Shown piece by piece: positions 40,690 through 49,292 of a stretch of 64,000 nt of DNA; the stretch's first letter is position 1, and every line of letters starts with the position of its first letter. The position numbers and the translations under genes were made by a program. Origin of the DNA: Compostimonas suwonensis (lineage in GTDB: Bacteria > Actinomycetota > Actinomycetes > Actinomycetales > Microbacteriaceae). The notes beneath the pieces are model-generated. The model was given only the letters and a program-made list of their open reading frames with translations. It was not told where the DNA came from and searched no databases. The stretch spans positions 558,001-622,000 of the forward strand of contig NZ_PGFB01000003.1 of NCBI RefSeq assembly GCF_002797855.1, given 5' to 3'.

Positions 40690-42561
40690 GTGGCGGTAGC
40701 GCGCTTTATGGAGCAGTTCGACATCGACTCGCCTCCGCCCTCGATCAAGCAGGCCCCGATCGCGATCGCCTTCGCCGTCGGCCTGTTCCTGACGCTCATC
40801 CCGGGCATCGGCATCCAGGATCTCGGCTGGGCCGTCTCGGGCATCGCGCTGCTCGTGATCGCCACCATCGCCTCCGTCATCGTGCCGTGGGAGCGCATCC
40901 CGCACTTCTGGGGCCTGCTGATCCCCGTGGTCTCGCTCCTGGCCATCGGTCTCTTCCGGATGGGCACGGGCGGCTTCACCTCCATCTACAGCGCGCTCAT
41001 CCTGCTGCCCGTCGTCTGGATCGCGGCGGAGGAGGGCGTGCGCTTCGTCGTCTTCGCCATGCTCGCGGTCGTCGCGACCCAGGCCCTGCCCTTCCTGCTG
41101 CAGCCGGGGCTGCTCAGCGTCGACGGTCAGATCTTCCGCGCCTTCTACACCCCGCTCGTCTTCACGCTCGCCGCCGGCATCATCAACGACCTCTCGCATC
41201 GGCTGCGCTTGCGGGTGCGCTCGGCCGAAGCCCTGCGCGACGAGAAGCAGACCCTGCTCATCGAGAGCGAGCAGCGGGCCGCGGCCCTCGAGATCCAGGA
41301 GGCGAGGCTGCTCGAAGAGCAGGCCTTCCGGGTCAGCATCTGGAACTCGATCACCGGTCAGGCCGTCATCGAGACGGATCTCTCCGGCGTCGTGCGCGCC
41401 TTCAACCCGGGCGCCGAGCTCATGCTCGGCTACACGGCCGCCGAGGTCGAAGGCCGGATGTCGGCGCTGAAGCTCATCAGAGAGGGCCAGTTCGAGGAGC
41501 GGTCGCTCGGCGCCCGCACCCGGCTCGCCCTCGAAGGCAACGAGACGCCCTCCGGCGCCCAGGTGATCGACGCCCTGCTCGAGATCGTCGACCCCGCCAC
41601 CCTCTGGCACTACGTGCGCAGAGACGGCAGCGAGCTGCCCGTGCAGTTGCGGGTCTCGCCGCACGTCGACTCCGACGGCAACCGCGTCGGGTTCATCCTC
41701 ATCGCGATCGACATGACCGCCTCGCTCGAGGTGTCGCGGCTCAAAGACGAGTTCATCGCGCTCGTCTCCCACGAGCTGCGCACCCCGCTGAGCTCCATCC
41801 TCGGCTACCTCGAGGTCTTGCGCGACGAGCTCGAGCCGCTGGGCGAGCAGCAGCGGCGCTACCTCGACATCACCGAGCGCAACGTCGGGCGCCTCGACCG
41901 GCTCGTGGGCGACCTGCTCTTCACGAGCCAGTTCGCCGCCGGCACGATCCTGATGGATGCCACGACCGTCGATCTCGTGACCGTGCTCGAGGCCTCCGTC
42001 GAGGCGGCCCTCCCCGCGGCGAACGCCGCCGGCATCGTGCTCGAGCTCGCCGTCGACGGCGAGATCCCCGCGGTGCTCGGCGAGGCGCTGCGCCTCGGGC
42101 AGGTCTGCGACAACCTCATCTCCAACGCCATCAAGTTCACCCCGCACGGCGGCACCGTGACGACGGGGCTCGTGCTGCGCGACGGCTCCGTCGAGCTCTT
42201 CGTGAGCGACACGGGCGTCGGCATCTCCGACGAGGATCTCGAGCAGATCTTCACGCGGTTCTTCCGCAGCGCGGCATCCGCCCGCAACGCCGTGCAGGGC
42301 ATCGGGCTCGGCCTCAGCGTCACGCATGCGATCGTCGCGGCCCACGAGGGCGTCCTGGGCGTCGAGAGCGAGGAGGGCGTCGGCTCGACGTTCCGCGTGA
42401 CGCTGCCGGCGGCGGACGCGAGGGGTGCTGATGCGGGCGGTGCTGCTGGTGCTGCTGATGCCGACGGTGGTGTCGAGGGCGTCGAGGGTGGTGGTGCCGG
42501 TGGTGTCGAGGGCGTGGGGGCGGATGCCGGTGCCGCCGTTCGTGGAGCGGGTGCCGTGTAG
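40690..42561 (+). CDS. PAS-domain sensor histidine kinase (orphan)
   Basis: 623 aa. About six helices in the first 170 residues (IAIAFAVGLFLTLIPGIGIQ and following), then a coiled coil (DEKQTLLIESEQRAAALEIQ), a PAS domain (QAVIETDLSGVVRAFNPGAE), and HisKA with phospho-His H361 in LVSHELRTPLSS. The ATPase boxes are NLISNAIKF, SDTGVGISDEDL and GIGLGLSVTHAI. After VTLPA comes a Gly/Ala/Asp/Val-rich tail of about 45 residues. No response regulator lies nearby. The GTG start has an AAGGGGG site. See the finding on the in-frame stop. Confidence 0.92.
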   Translation: MAVARFMEQFDIDSPPPSIKQAPIAIAFAVGLFLTLIPGIGIQDLGWAVSGIALLVIATIASVIVPWERIPHFWGLLIPVVSLLAIGLFRMGTGGFTSIYSALILLPVVWIAAEEGVRFVVFAMLAVVATQALPFLLQPGLLSVDGQIFRAFYTPLVFTLAAGIINDLSHRLRLRVRSAEALRDEKQTLLIESEQRAAALEIQEARLLEEQAFRVSIWNSITGQAVIETDLSGVVRAFNPGAELMLGYTAAEVEGRMSALKLIREGQFEERSLGARTRLALEGNETPSGAQVIDALLEIVDPATLWHYVRRDGSELPVQLRVSPHVDSDGNRVGFILIAIDMTASLEVSRLKDEFIALVSHELRTPLSSILGYLEVLRDELEPLGEQQRRYLDITERNVGRLDRLVGDLLFTSQFAAGTILMDATTVDLVTVLEASVEAALPAANAAGIVLELAVDGEIPAVLGEALRLGQVCDNLISNAIKFTPHGGTVTTGLVLRDGSVELFVSDTGVGISDEDLEQIFTRFFRSAASARNAVQGIGLGLSVTHAIVAAHEGVLGVESEEGVGSTFRVTLPAADARGADAGGAAGAADADGGVEGVEGGGAGGVEGVGADAGAAVRGAGAV

Positions 42562-42708
42562 GCGGATGCGGGCGCTGCTACCGGCGCTCCGGTCGCCCGT
42601 GATCCCGAGGGCTCCCTCGCCGGTGCCTGCGGGACCGCGGACATGGCTTCGGCCGAGGCCGCCGACGTCGCCGAGTAGGCGCGAGTAGGGTTGCCTCGAG
42701 GTGATGGA

Positions 42709-43512
42709 ATGACCGAGATCGGGGTGGCCGTCGCGCAGTTCGCGCCCACGGACGACAAGGCGGCGAATCTGGCCGCGATCCGCGCGCTCGTGAAGACCGC
42801 GGCGCAACGGGGTGCGCGACTGGTCGTGCTGCCCGAATACGCCTCCCATTTCGCGAATCCGCTGGGCCCGGCATCCGTCGAGGCCGCCGAGTCGTTCGAC
42901 GGGGCCTTCGTCGCCGCGCTCACCGACCTGGCCGTCGAGTTCGGCGTCTACCTCGTCGCGGGAATGCTCGAGACGAGCGACGACCCCGAGCGCTTCTCGA
43001 ACACCCTCGTCGCCGTGTCGCCGGCCAACGCCGTCGTCGCGAGCTACCGCAAGATGCACCTCTACGACGCCTTCGGCCAGCGCGAGTCCGACTGGGTCGT
43101 GCCCGGCCCGGTCGCGGAGCCGGAGACCTTCACGGTCGACGGCGTGGTCGTGGGGCTGCAGACCTGCTACGACCTGCGGTTCCCCGAGGTCACCCGGCGG
43201 GTCGTCGACGCCGGGGCGCAACTCGTCGTCGTGCCCTCCGAATGGGTTCGCGGACCGCTCAAAGAGCACCACTGGCGCACCTTCGTCACCGCGCGGGCAC
43301 TCGAGAACACCGTCTACGTGGCCGCCGCCGACCACGTGCCGCCCGTCGGCGTGGGCAACAGCATGGTCGTCGACCCCATGGGCGTCGAGCTCGTGACGAT
43401 CGGCGACGAGACGGATGTCGCGGTCGCCCACATCCGCGTCGACCGCATCGAGCGCGTGCGCGCGGTCAACCCCGCCCTCGCCCTGCGCCGCTTCACCGTC
43501 GTTCCCCGCTGA
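42709..43512 (+). CDS. Nit-type carbon-nitrogen hydrolase
   Basis: 267 aa, single nitrilase-superfamily domain. The triad is Glu43 (LPEYAS), Lys115 (YRKMHLYDAFG) and Cys153 (LQTCYDLRFPE). RKMHLYDAFGQRESDWVVPG is typical of Nit1/Nit2, which act on deaminated glutathione or omega-amides such as alpha-ketoglutaramate. Which of these applies is not decidable here. The ATG at 42709 follows GAGGTGA. It lies 147 bp after the kinase stop. Confidence 0.9.
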   Translation: MTEIGVAVAQFAPTDDKAANLAAIRALVKTAAQRGARLVVLPEYASHFANPLGPASVEAAESFDGAFVAALTDLAVEFGVYLVAGMLETSDDPERFSNTLVAVSPANAVVASYRKMHLYDAFGQRESDWVVPGPVAEPETFTVDGVVVGLQTCYDLRFPEVTRRVVDAGAQLVVVPSEWVRGPLKEHHWRTFVTARALENTVYVAAADHVPPVGVGNSMVVDPMGVELVTIGDETDVAVAHIRVDRIERVRAVNPALALRRFTVVPR

Positions 43513-43658
43513 GCCGCGGCCGCGCGGGCGGCCGGGCTGCTCCGGGCGCCTCGTCGCTGCAGCCCCCGCCGTCGTGCCCTCTCGCTGAGGCTGCCCCGCT
43601 GTCGTGCCCTCTCGCCGACCGTGGGCTCTCGGTGCCGTCCCATTCCGTCGAGCCCGGG

Positions 43659-43850
43659 TTTTCGCGACCCCGGGTTTTCGCGAGCGCGGGTTTGTTCGCG
43701 GGCGACGAGCTTCGGTGCACCGCGGTCGCGAACAACCCCGCGCTCGGCGTCGCCCCATTTCGTCGACCCCGGGTTTTCTCGCGAGCGCGGGTTTGTTCGC
43801 GGGCGACGAGCCTCGGTGTGGCGCGCTGGCGAACAAACCCGCGCTCGGCG
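43659..43850. repeat. Two tandem palindromic units (element D)
   Basis: Each unit has an 18-bp inverted repeat with a 28-nt loop. The arms are GAGCGCGGGTTTGTTCGC (43682-43699 and 43783-43800) and GCGAACAAACCCGCGCTC (43829-43846); the first right arm (43728-43745) has one mismatch. The period is 101 bp, and upstream flanks CATT(T/C)CGTCGA and CCCGGGTTTTC are also shared. Placed between the 3' ends of convergent genes. Confidence 0.85.
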
Positions 43851-43931
43851 AATGGCTTCGCCCGTGCTCGGCGCCGAACGACCGGCGCGTGCACAGGCGG
43901 GCGGGGCGGCGGAAGGGCGCGACGGCGGGGC

Positions 43932-44158
43932 GGCGGAAGAGCGGGGCGGCGCGGGGCGGCGCAGGGCGGCGAGCGGGACGGGGCGGGTGTGACAGCGGGG
44001 CCGCGGAAGGGCAAGGCGGCGCAGGGTGGCGGAAGAGCGGGGCGGCGCGGGGCGGCGCAGGGCGGCGAGCGGGACGGGGCGGGGTGGTGGGGTGTGACGG
44101 CGGGGCCGCGGAAGGGCAGGGCGGCGGAGGGCGGCGAGCGGGACGGCGGAGGCGGGCG
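43932..44158. repeat. 96-bp GC-rich tandem repeat
   Basis: GGCGGAAGAGCGGGGCGGCG starts at 43932 and again at 44028, and about 95 bp are nearly identical between the copies. The second copy has an extra TGGTGGGG. A partial third copy (GGGCCGCGGAAGGGCAGGGC) runs up to the aminotransferase stop. Strong G-over-C skew on the plus strand. Confidence 0.8.
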
Positions 44159-45379
44159 TCAGAGGCCGGCGAGCTGGACGGCGGCGCGCTCGAGCACGTC
44201 CACGCGCTTGCAGAAGGCGAAACGCACGAGGGATGCCGTCTCGGCCGCCATACGCGGATGGCAGAACGCCGAGAGCGGAACCCCCACGACACCGGCGAGC
44301 TCGGGCAGGCGGCGGCAGAAGTCGGCGGCGTCTGCGTAGCCGAGGGGTGCGGCATCCGCGATCACGAAGTAGCCGCCCTGCGGACGCGAGACGGTGAAGC
44401 CCGCTGCGCTCAGACCGGCCGAGAGGATGTCGCGCTTGCGCTCCAGCGTCGCCGCCGCCGAGACGAAGAACTCGTCGGGCAGGCCGAGCCCGAGCGCGGT
44501 CGCCGGCTGGAACGGCGCGCCGTTCACGTAGGTGAGGAACTGCTTGACGGCCAGGATCGCCGTGATGTGCTCGCTCGGGGCGATGGCCCAGCCGATCTTC
44601 CAGCCGGTCGTGCTGAACGTCTTGCCGCCCGAGGAGATCGTGATCGTGCGCTCCCGCGCGCCGGGGCGGGACGCGATCGGCACGTGCGCGACCCGGAAGG
44701 TGAGGTGCTCGTAGACCTCGTCGGTCACGATGATCGCGTTGTGGCGGTGGGCGAGCTCGACGATGAGGTCGAGCGTCTCGACCGGCAGCACGGAGCCGGT
44801 CGGATTGTGCGGCGAGTTGATCAGGATGAGCCGCGTGCGGTCGGTCACCGCCGCGCGCAGCTCGCCGTGGTCGGGCAGGAAGTCGGGGGAGCGCAGCGGC
44901 ACCGTGGTGTGCACGCCACGAGCCAGCTCGATGAGGGCTCCGTAGGCGTCGTAGAACGGCTCGAGGGTCAGCACCTCGTCGCCCTCCTCGACGAGGCCGA
45001 GGATCGTCGCGGCGAGGGCCTCCGTGGCGCCGGCGGTCACGAGCACCTCGCGCTGCGGATCGACGTCGAGCCCGTAGAAGCGGTGCTGGTGGGCGGCGAT
45101 CGCCTCGAGCAGCACGGCCGACCCTCGCCCGGGCGGGTACTGGTTCACCCCCTGCGCGATCGCCTCGCGGGCCGCGTCGAGCACCTCGGCCGGCCCGTCT
45201 TCGTCGGGGAAGCCCTGCCCGAGGTTGATCGCACCCGTGCTGCTCGCGAGCGCGCTCATCTCGGCGAAGATCGTGGGCCTCACCGCACCGTCGGACCCGA
45301 GGAGGCCTGCGCCGGCAGCGGCGCGCCGCCACGGGCCGGAGAGTGACGGACCGATGGGTGACGGACCGGAGAGTGACAT
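44159..45379 (-). CDS. PLP-dependent class I aminotransferase (KYAT/DapC-like)
   Basis: 406 aa. AINLGQGFPDEDGPAEVLDA and INQYPPGRG-type region (GVNQYPPGRGSAVL) are the kynurenine aminotransferase/N-succinyl-DAP aminotransferase signature. LINSPHNPTGSVLP and VTDEVYEHLTF bind PLP; the lysine is in SSGGKTFSTTGWKIGW. The start at 45379 has a GGAGG site. Kynurenine/glutamine transaminases make the omega-keto-amides that Nit2-type hydrolases consume, and a Nit-like gene lies convergent next door. DapC function is equally possible. Confidence 0.9.
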   Translation of the reverse strand: MSLSGPSPIGPSLSGPWRRAAAGAGLLGSDGAVRPTIFAEMSALASSTGAINLGQGFPDEDGPAEVLDAAREAIAQGVNQYPPGRGSAVLLEAIAAHQHRFYGLDVDPQREVLVTAGATEALAATILGLVEEGDEVLTLEPFYDAYGALIELARGVHTTVPLRSPDFLPDHGELRAAVTDRTRLILINSPHNPTGSVLPVETLDLIVELAHRHNAIIVTDEVYEHLTFRVAHVPIASRPGARERTITISSGGKTFSTTGWKIGWAIAPSEHITAILAVKQFLTYVNGAPFQPATALGLGLPDEFFVSAAATLERKRDILSAGLSAAGFTVSRPQGGYFVIADAAPLGYADAADFCRRLPELAGVVGVPLSAFCHPRMAAETASLVRFAFCKRVDVLERAAVQLAGL

Positions 45380-45552
45380 GGTGCCTCCGTCGCGAGAGTG
45401 GATGTGCTGTGCGACCACGCTAACGGATGCCGGAGTCGCCGGACGCGGGCCGCGACACGGATGTGAGTCGTCGTCTGCGAAGGCGACGGTTGTGGACAAC
45501 AGGGTGTGGAGAGAAACAGCGGCATGACGGCCGGCTGTTCTAGCGTTGAGGC

Positions 45553-46122
45553 ATGTTCGAACGAATCGTCGCCCGGGTGGGGGCTGCCGCCGTTGTCGTC
45601 GTGCTGGGCGCGATCACGCTGAGCGGATGCACCGTGCCGCCGGATCCGCCGAGCAGCACCTCCTCGGCCCCGACCGATTCCGCCGTCTTCGCGACCGACG
45701 AGGAGGCGCTCGCCGCAGCCACCGAGGCGTACGCGGCGTATCTGGCGATGAGCGATCTGATCGCAAACGAGGGAGGCGCCAATCCCGAGAGGATTAAGCA
45801 GGTTGCGAGCGGGGCGTGGGCGGGGAGGGAGATTCAGTCGTTCCAAACCCTTCGAGATCAGGGCATCTACCAGGAAGGAAACTCAACATTTGACACTGCT
45901 TCGATCCAGAAGATTGAAGAGAAAGGCGATGAGCTGCAGGTGAGTCTCTACGTCTGCTCTGACGTGGCTGCGATAACAATTCGGGATGCAAATGGTCTGG
46001 ACATTACGCCGAAGGATCGAATAACTCGTGTCGCGCTGGAAGTGCTCCTCGAATCGAGCGAGCAATCTAGGACTCTTAGGGTTAGTCAGAGTGAGCCATG
46101 GTCCGGCGAGAGCTTCTGCTAA
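45553..46122 (+). CDS. Putative lipoprotein (DUF6318-like)
   Basis: 189 aa. The signal AAAVVVVLGAITLSGC ends in a good lipobox (LSGC), followed by a Pro/Ser linker and EEALAAATEAYAAYLAMSD, the mark of a family of actinobacterial lipoproteins. From about 45780 onward the codons become far AT-richer (ATTAAG, ATAACAATT, CGAATAACT) than any neighbour, so the second half seems to come from another source. A 25-bp overlap with the next gene suggests coupling. Function unknown. Confidence 0.78.
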   Translation: MFERIVARVGAAAVVVVLGAITLSGCTVPPDPPSSTSSAPTDSAVFATDEEALAAATEAYAAYLAMSDLIANEGGANPERIKQVASGAWAGREIQSFQTLRDQGIYQEGNSTFDTASIQKIEEKGDELQVSLYVCSDVAAITIRDANGLDITPKDRITRVALEVLLESSEQSRTLRVSQSEPWSGESFC

Positions 46123-46982
46123 TCGTTTCGATGTCGATGAGTTTGGGTGTGCTTCCAGCTACGCCGGCCTCAGATGGCTGCACTCAGTTTGAGATTGCGA
46201 GCGGGTTTTGTTCGGGAGCAAAACCGCCAGCGCACAGCGGCACCGTGCGGGGCGATGAGGTCGAGCTGTGGGCGGGTGAGGGTGGCGGGGCATCCGGGAG
46301 CGACGGAGGGGTCGCCGGCGGACCCGGGAGCGACGGAGCGGGCCGGGGCGGCTCGGGCGGCGACACGGGTGACGGCTCCGGTGCGGGTGCGGGGTCGGGC
46401 GGTGCGGGTGCTCCGGCGGTTCCCGACAACTGCGTCGCGGGGCGCGATGGCAGGGCGCTCGTGTGCGTCGACTACGAGGCGCCCGATCCGGCGGAGCTCA
46501 CCGTGGAGCTGAGCGATCTGGTGGGCTTCCGTCCGCAGCCGCCGGTCGCGGCGATGGAGCCGAACGGCTGGGGCGTGGCCGGGCTCGAGACGAACCTCGT
46601 CTCCTCGGCGGGCACCCACGAGCAGAGCGGATCGCTGCTGGGCTTCCCCGCCGAGGTGCGGTTCGTGCCGGTCGGCTACGCGTGGGACTACGGCGACGGC
46701 GAGACACGGCGGTCGGGGACGGGCGGCGCGCGCTGGGCTGAGCTGTCGCTGCCCGAGTTCTCCGCGACATCCACGAGCCATGCCTTTCACAATGCTGGGA
46801 ACTTCACCATCACCCCGACGGCCGTCTACCGCGCGGAGTATCGTTTCGCAGGGATGACGTGGCGGCGTATCGAGGGCACCCTCGACAGCGCCGGCACCCC
46901 CATCGCAGCCGCGATCCGGCAGGCCGGAACCGTCGTCGTGACCGGGGAATGCGGCGTCGTGCGCACAGCGCCGGGCTGCTGA
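46098..46982 (+). CDS. Secreted protein with PKD-like domain
   Basis: 294 aa. N-terminal signal (LLLIVSMSMSLGVLPATPAS), a Gly/Ser/Asp-rich linker of about 60 residues (roughly 65-110), then a folded part with VPVGYAWDYGDGETRRSGTG and TSHAFHNAGNFTITPTAVYR, the hallmark pair of a PKD domain. Four or more cysteines suggest extracellular disulfides. The first about 45 codons share the AT-rich composition of the preceding lipoprotein, then GC rises sharply. Likely a surface partner of that lipoprotein. Confidence 0.78.
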   Translation: MVRRELLLIVSMSMSLGVLPATPASDGCTQFEIASGFCSGAKPPAHSGTVRGDEVELWAGEGGGASGSDGGVAGGPGSDGAGRGGSGGDTGDGSGAGAGSGGAGAPAVPDNCVAGRDGRALVCVDYEAPDPAELTVELSDLVGFRPQPPVAAMEPNGWGVAGLETNLVSSAGTHEQSGSLLGFPAEVRFVPVGYAWDYGDGETRRSGTGGARWAELSLPEFSATSTSHAFHNAGNFTITPTAVYRAEYRFAGMTWRRIEGTLDSAGTPIAAAIRQAGTVVVTGECGVVRTAPGC

Positions 46983-47113
46983 GACGGCGGCAGAAAACGG
47001 GCTGGGCAGGCACCCGGGCAAGGTCACCGGAACCATCAGGTCGGCTCCCAGTTATCGCAGAGACAACGTACAGCTTCGAGTTGGAAGCTAGCCTTGCTTG
47101 GAAGGAGCACCCC

Positions 47114-49171
47114 ATGACTGAGACTTCGCACGAACCCGAATCCACCTCCGACGAGAACGCGGCATCGGCTCAGGCCGGCGCTCCCGAGACGACCCCGACC
47201 CCGGCGTCTCCGACACCGGCCGCCGAGACCACTCCGGCCGCCGAGCCGACCGCGACACCGAGCCAGCCGGCCGCAGAGACGCAGCAGGCAGCAGCGACGC
47301 AGCAGGCGACAGGAACGCAGCCGAGCGAGACGCTCGCGAGTGCTCACACCAGCGCTCAGCCGGTCGCCGATCAGTCCGTCGCACCGCAGCCCGTCACGCC
47401 TCCGGCCGCGCCCGTCGAGGCACCGGCTCCGTCTCCGTACGTCGCGCAGCAGCCCGTCACGCCTCCGGCCGTGCCGGCACCCGCGCCGGTCGCGCAGACT
47501 CCCGCAGAGCAGACGCCGGCGGCGCCCGTGCAGGCTCCTGCCGCGCAGGCTCCCGTCGCCCACACCCCTGCCACGCAGGCTCCTGCTGCTCCCGCGGCTC
47601 CCGCGCCCGCTGCGCAGACCCCCGCTCCGCAGACCCCCGCTGCGCACACCCCGGCGGCGCACACCCCCGCTGCGCCGACTCCCGTCGTGCCGCCCGTGGT
47701 CCCCGTCATCCCGCCGACCGTCGCCGGCCCCTCCGCTCCCAACCACGCGGCCCCCAACCACACCGCGCCGTACGGCGCCCCCGCGCAGGCCCAGCCGACC
47801 GCCGACTACGGTCACGGGTCGTTCGGCCAGCCCGCCGCCGGCACACCGGGCTACGCCCCGCACGCCGCGCAGCAGAACTATGCGACCGCGCCCACTCAGC
47901 CCCTTCCCCCGACCCTCGGCGCCAAGGCCCCCAAGAAGAGCGGCAGCAAGGGCGGCGTCGCCGTCATCGCGGCCCTCGCGGTCGGCGCACTGCTCGGAGG
48001 CGCCTCGGGCGCCGGCGTCGCGGTCTGGGCGTTCAGCCAGAACCCCACGGTCGTGAGCAGCTCCAACACGGGCTCGGGAACCGTCGTCGTCAACAACACC
48101 GACGACGTCAACACGATCACCGCGGTCGCGGCCAACGCATCGCCGAGCGTCGTCACCATCTCGGTGCAGGGTGACGGCTCCGCGGGCACCGGCTCCGGCG
48201 TCATCCTGACCGAGGACGGCTACGTGCTCACCAACACGCATGTCGTGACGCTCGACGGCCAGATCGCCAACCCCACCATCTCGGTGCAGGCCAACGACGG
48301 CAAGCTCTACACGGCCACCGTCGTGGGAACCGACCCGGTCGCCGACATCGCCGTCATCAAGCTCGACGACGCGAAGGGCCTCACCCCGATCACCTTCGCG
48401 GACTCCTCGAAGCTCAACGTCGGCGACACCGCCATCGCGATCGGCGCTCCGCTCGGCCTCTCCGGCACCGTGACCAACGGCATCGTGAGCGCGCTCAACC
48501 GCAGCATCACCGTCGCCTCCTCGGCTGCCCCGAAAGACACCGAGCAGGCTCCCGACCAGGGCGACCAGGGCCAGGGCGAGCAGGGCGGTCAGAGCCCGTT
48601 CGACTTCTGGAACTTCGACATCCCCGGCCAGGAAGGCCAGCAGCAGCAACAGCAGCAGCCCCAGTCGAGCATCTCGCTCTCGGTCATCCAGACGGATGCC
48701 GCGATCAACCCGGGCAACTCCGGTGGCGCGCTGCTCAACTCGAAGGGCCAGCTCATCGGCGTCAACGTCGCCATCGCGGGCGCCGGCAGCAGCGGAGAGA
48801 CCGCCGGCAGCATCGGCGTCGGCTTCGCGATCCCGTCGAACCTCGCCAAGCGCATCTCGGATGAGCTCATCCAGAACGGCACGGCCAGCCACGGCCTGCT
48901 CGGCGCCGGAGTGACCGACGCCTCCTCCTCCGGCACGAGCGACGTCGCCGGCGCGCTCCTCGGAGACCTCACGCAGGGCGGGGCGGCCGAGAAGGCCGGC
49001 CTGAAGTCGGGCGACGTCATCACCAACTTCAACGGCGTGCCGATCACCGACAGCATCGACCTGACCGCGCAGGTGCGCTACCTGGCCGCGGGCAGCGAGG
49101 CCGACGTGACCTTCGTGCGCGACGGCAAGACCCAGACCGTCACGGTCACCCTCGGCGAGTTCGCAGGATAA
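47114..49171 (+). CDS. HtrA/DegP-like serine protease with PDZ domain
   Basis: 685 aa. Residues 1-about 270 are a Pro/Ala/Thr/Gln-rich cytosolic tail, followed by one helix (VAVIAALAVGALLGGASGAG, about 281-307). The catalytic triad is H376 (TNTHVV), D411 (DPVADIAVIKL) and S536 (NPGNSGGALL). A Gln/Gly-rich insert (about 476-516, with seven consecutive Gln) lengthens the loop before the Ser. The PDZ domain spans about 590-680 (GGAAEKAGLKSGDVITNFNG). Acts outside the membrane on misfolded or surface proteins. AAGGAG precedes the ATG. Confidence 0.94.
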   Translation: MTETSHEPESTSDENAASAQAGAPETTPTPASPTPAAETTPAAEPTATPSQPAAETQQAAATQQATGTQPSETLASAHTSAQPVADQSVAPQPVTPPAAPVEAPAPSPYVAQQPVTPPAVPAPAPVAQTPAEQTPAAPVQAPAAQAPVAHTPATQAPAAPAAPAPAAQTPAPQTPAAHTPAAHTPAAPTPVVPPVVPVIPPTVAGPSAPNHAAPNHTAPYGAPAQAQPTADYGHGSFGQPAAGTPGYAPHAAQQNYATAPTQPLPPTLGAKAPKKSGSKGGVAVIAALAVGALLGGASGAGVAVWAFSQNPTVVSSSNTGSGTVVVNNTDDVNTITAVAANASPSVVTISVQGDGSAGTGSGVILTEDGYVLTNTHVVTLDGQIANPTISVQANDGKLYTATVVGTDPVADIAVIKLDDAKGLTPITFADSSKLNVGDTAIAIGAPLGLSGTVTNGIVSALNRSITVASSAAPKDTEQAPDQGDQGQGEQGGQSPFDFWNFDIPGQEGQQQQQQQPQSSISLSVIQTDAAINPGNSGGALLNSKGQLIGVNVAIAGAGSSGETAGSIGVGFAIPSNLAKRISDELIQNGTASHGLLGAGVTDASSSGTSDVAGALLGDLTQGGAAEKAGLKSGDVITNFNGVPITDSIDLTAQVRYLAAGSEADVTFVRDGKTQTVTVTLGEFAG

Positions 49172-49195
49172 GCCCGCTGCGCCCCGCCACCACGT

Positions 49196-49230
49196 CGCTG
49201 CGCCGCCGGACACGTTCCGGCGGCGCAGCG
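49196..49230 (+). terminator. 14-bp hairpin after htrA-like gene
   Basis: CGCTGCGCCGCCGG and CCGGCGGCGCAGCG pair perfectly across a 7-nt loop, 24 nt after the protease stop codon. The most stable simple hairpin seen in the window. Confidence 0.75.
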
Positions 49231-49292
49231 TCGTCGTGCGCCCCAGACCCGCTGATAGGCTCGACCGACCTGATCAGTGAGTAGTGGACCGC

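Larger units (their letters stand above)
43513..44158. other. 646-bp non-coding interval between convergent genes
   Basis: No gene is supported. The left part holds two 101-bp palindromic units and the right part a 96-bp GC-rich tandem repeat (separate entries). Long open frames across it on the minus strand consist of Pro/Ala/Ser repeats and are artefacts of composition. Confidence 0.7.

Noticed and set aside
42425-42688. Small Arg/Pro/Val-rich frame overlapping the end of the kinase gene
   Set aside because: It is a frame-shifted reading of the repetitive kinase tail, with no ribosome site or motif.
43659-43850. CRISPR-like repeats
   Set aside because: Only two units, each a long internal palindrome with similar loops rather than unique spacers, and no cas genes.
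40555-44355. A 1266-codon open frame on the minus strand
   Set aside because: It is antisense to the histidine kinase and Nit genes and crosses the repeat-rich gap as Pro/Ala/Ser repeats. No family motif.
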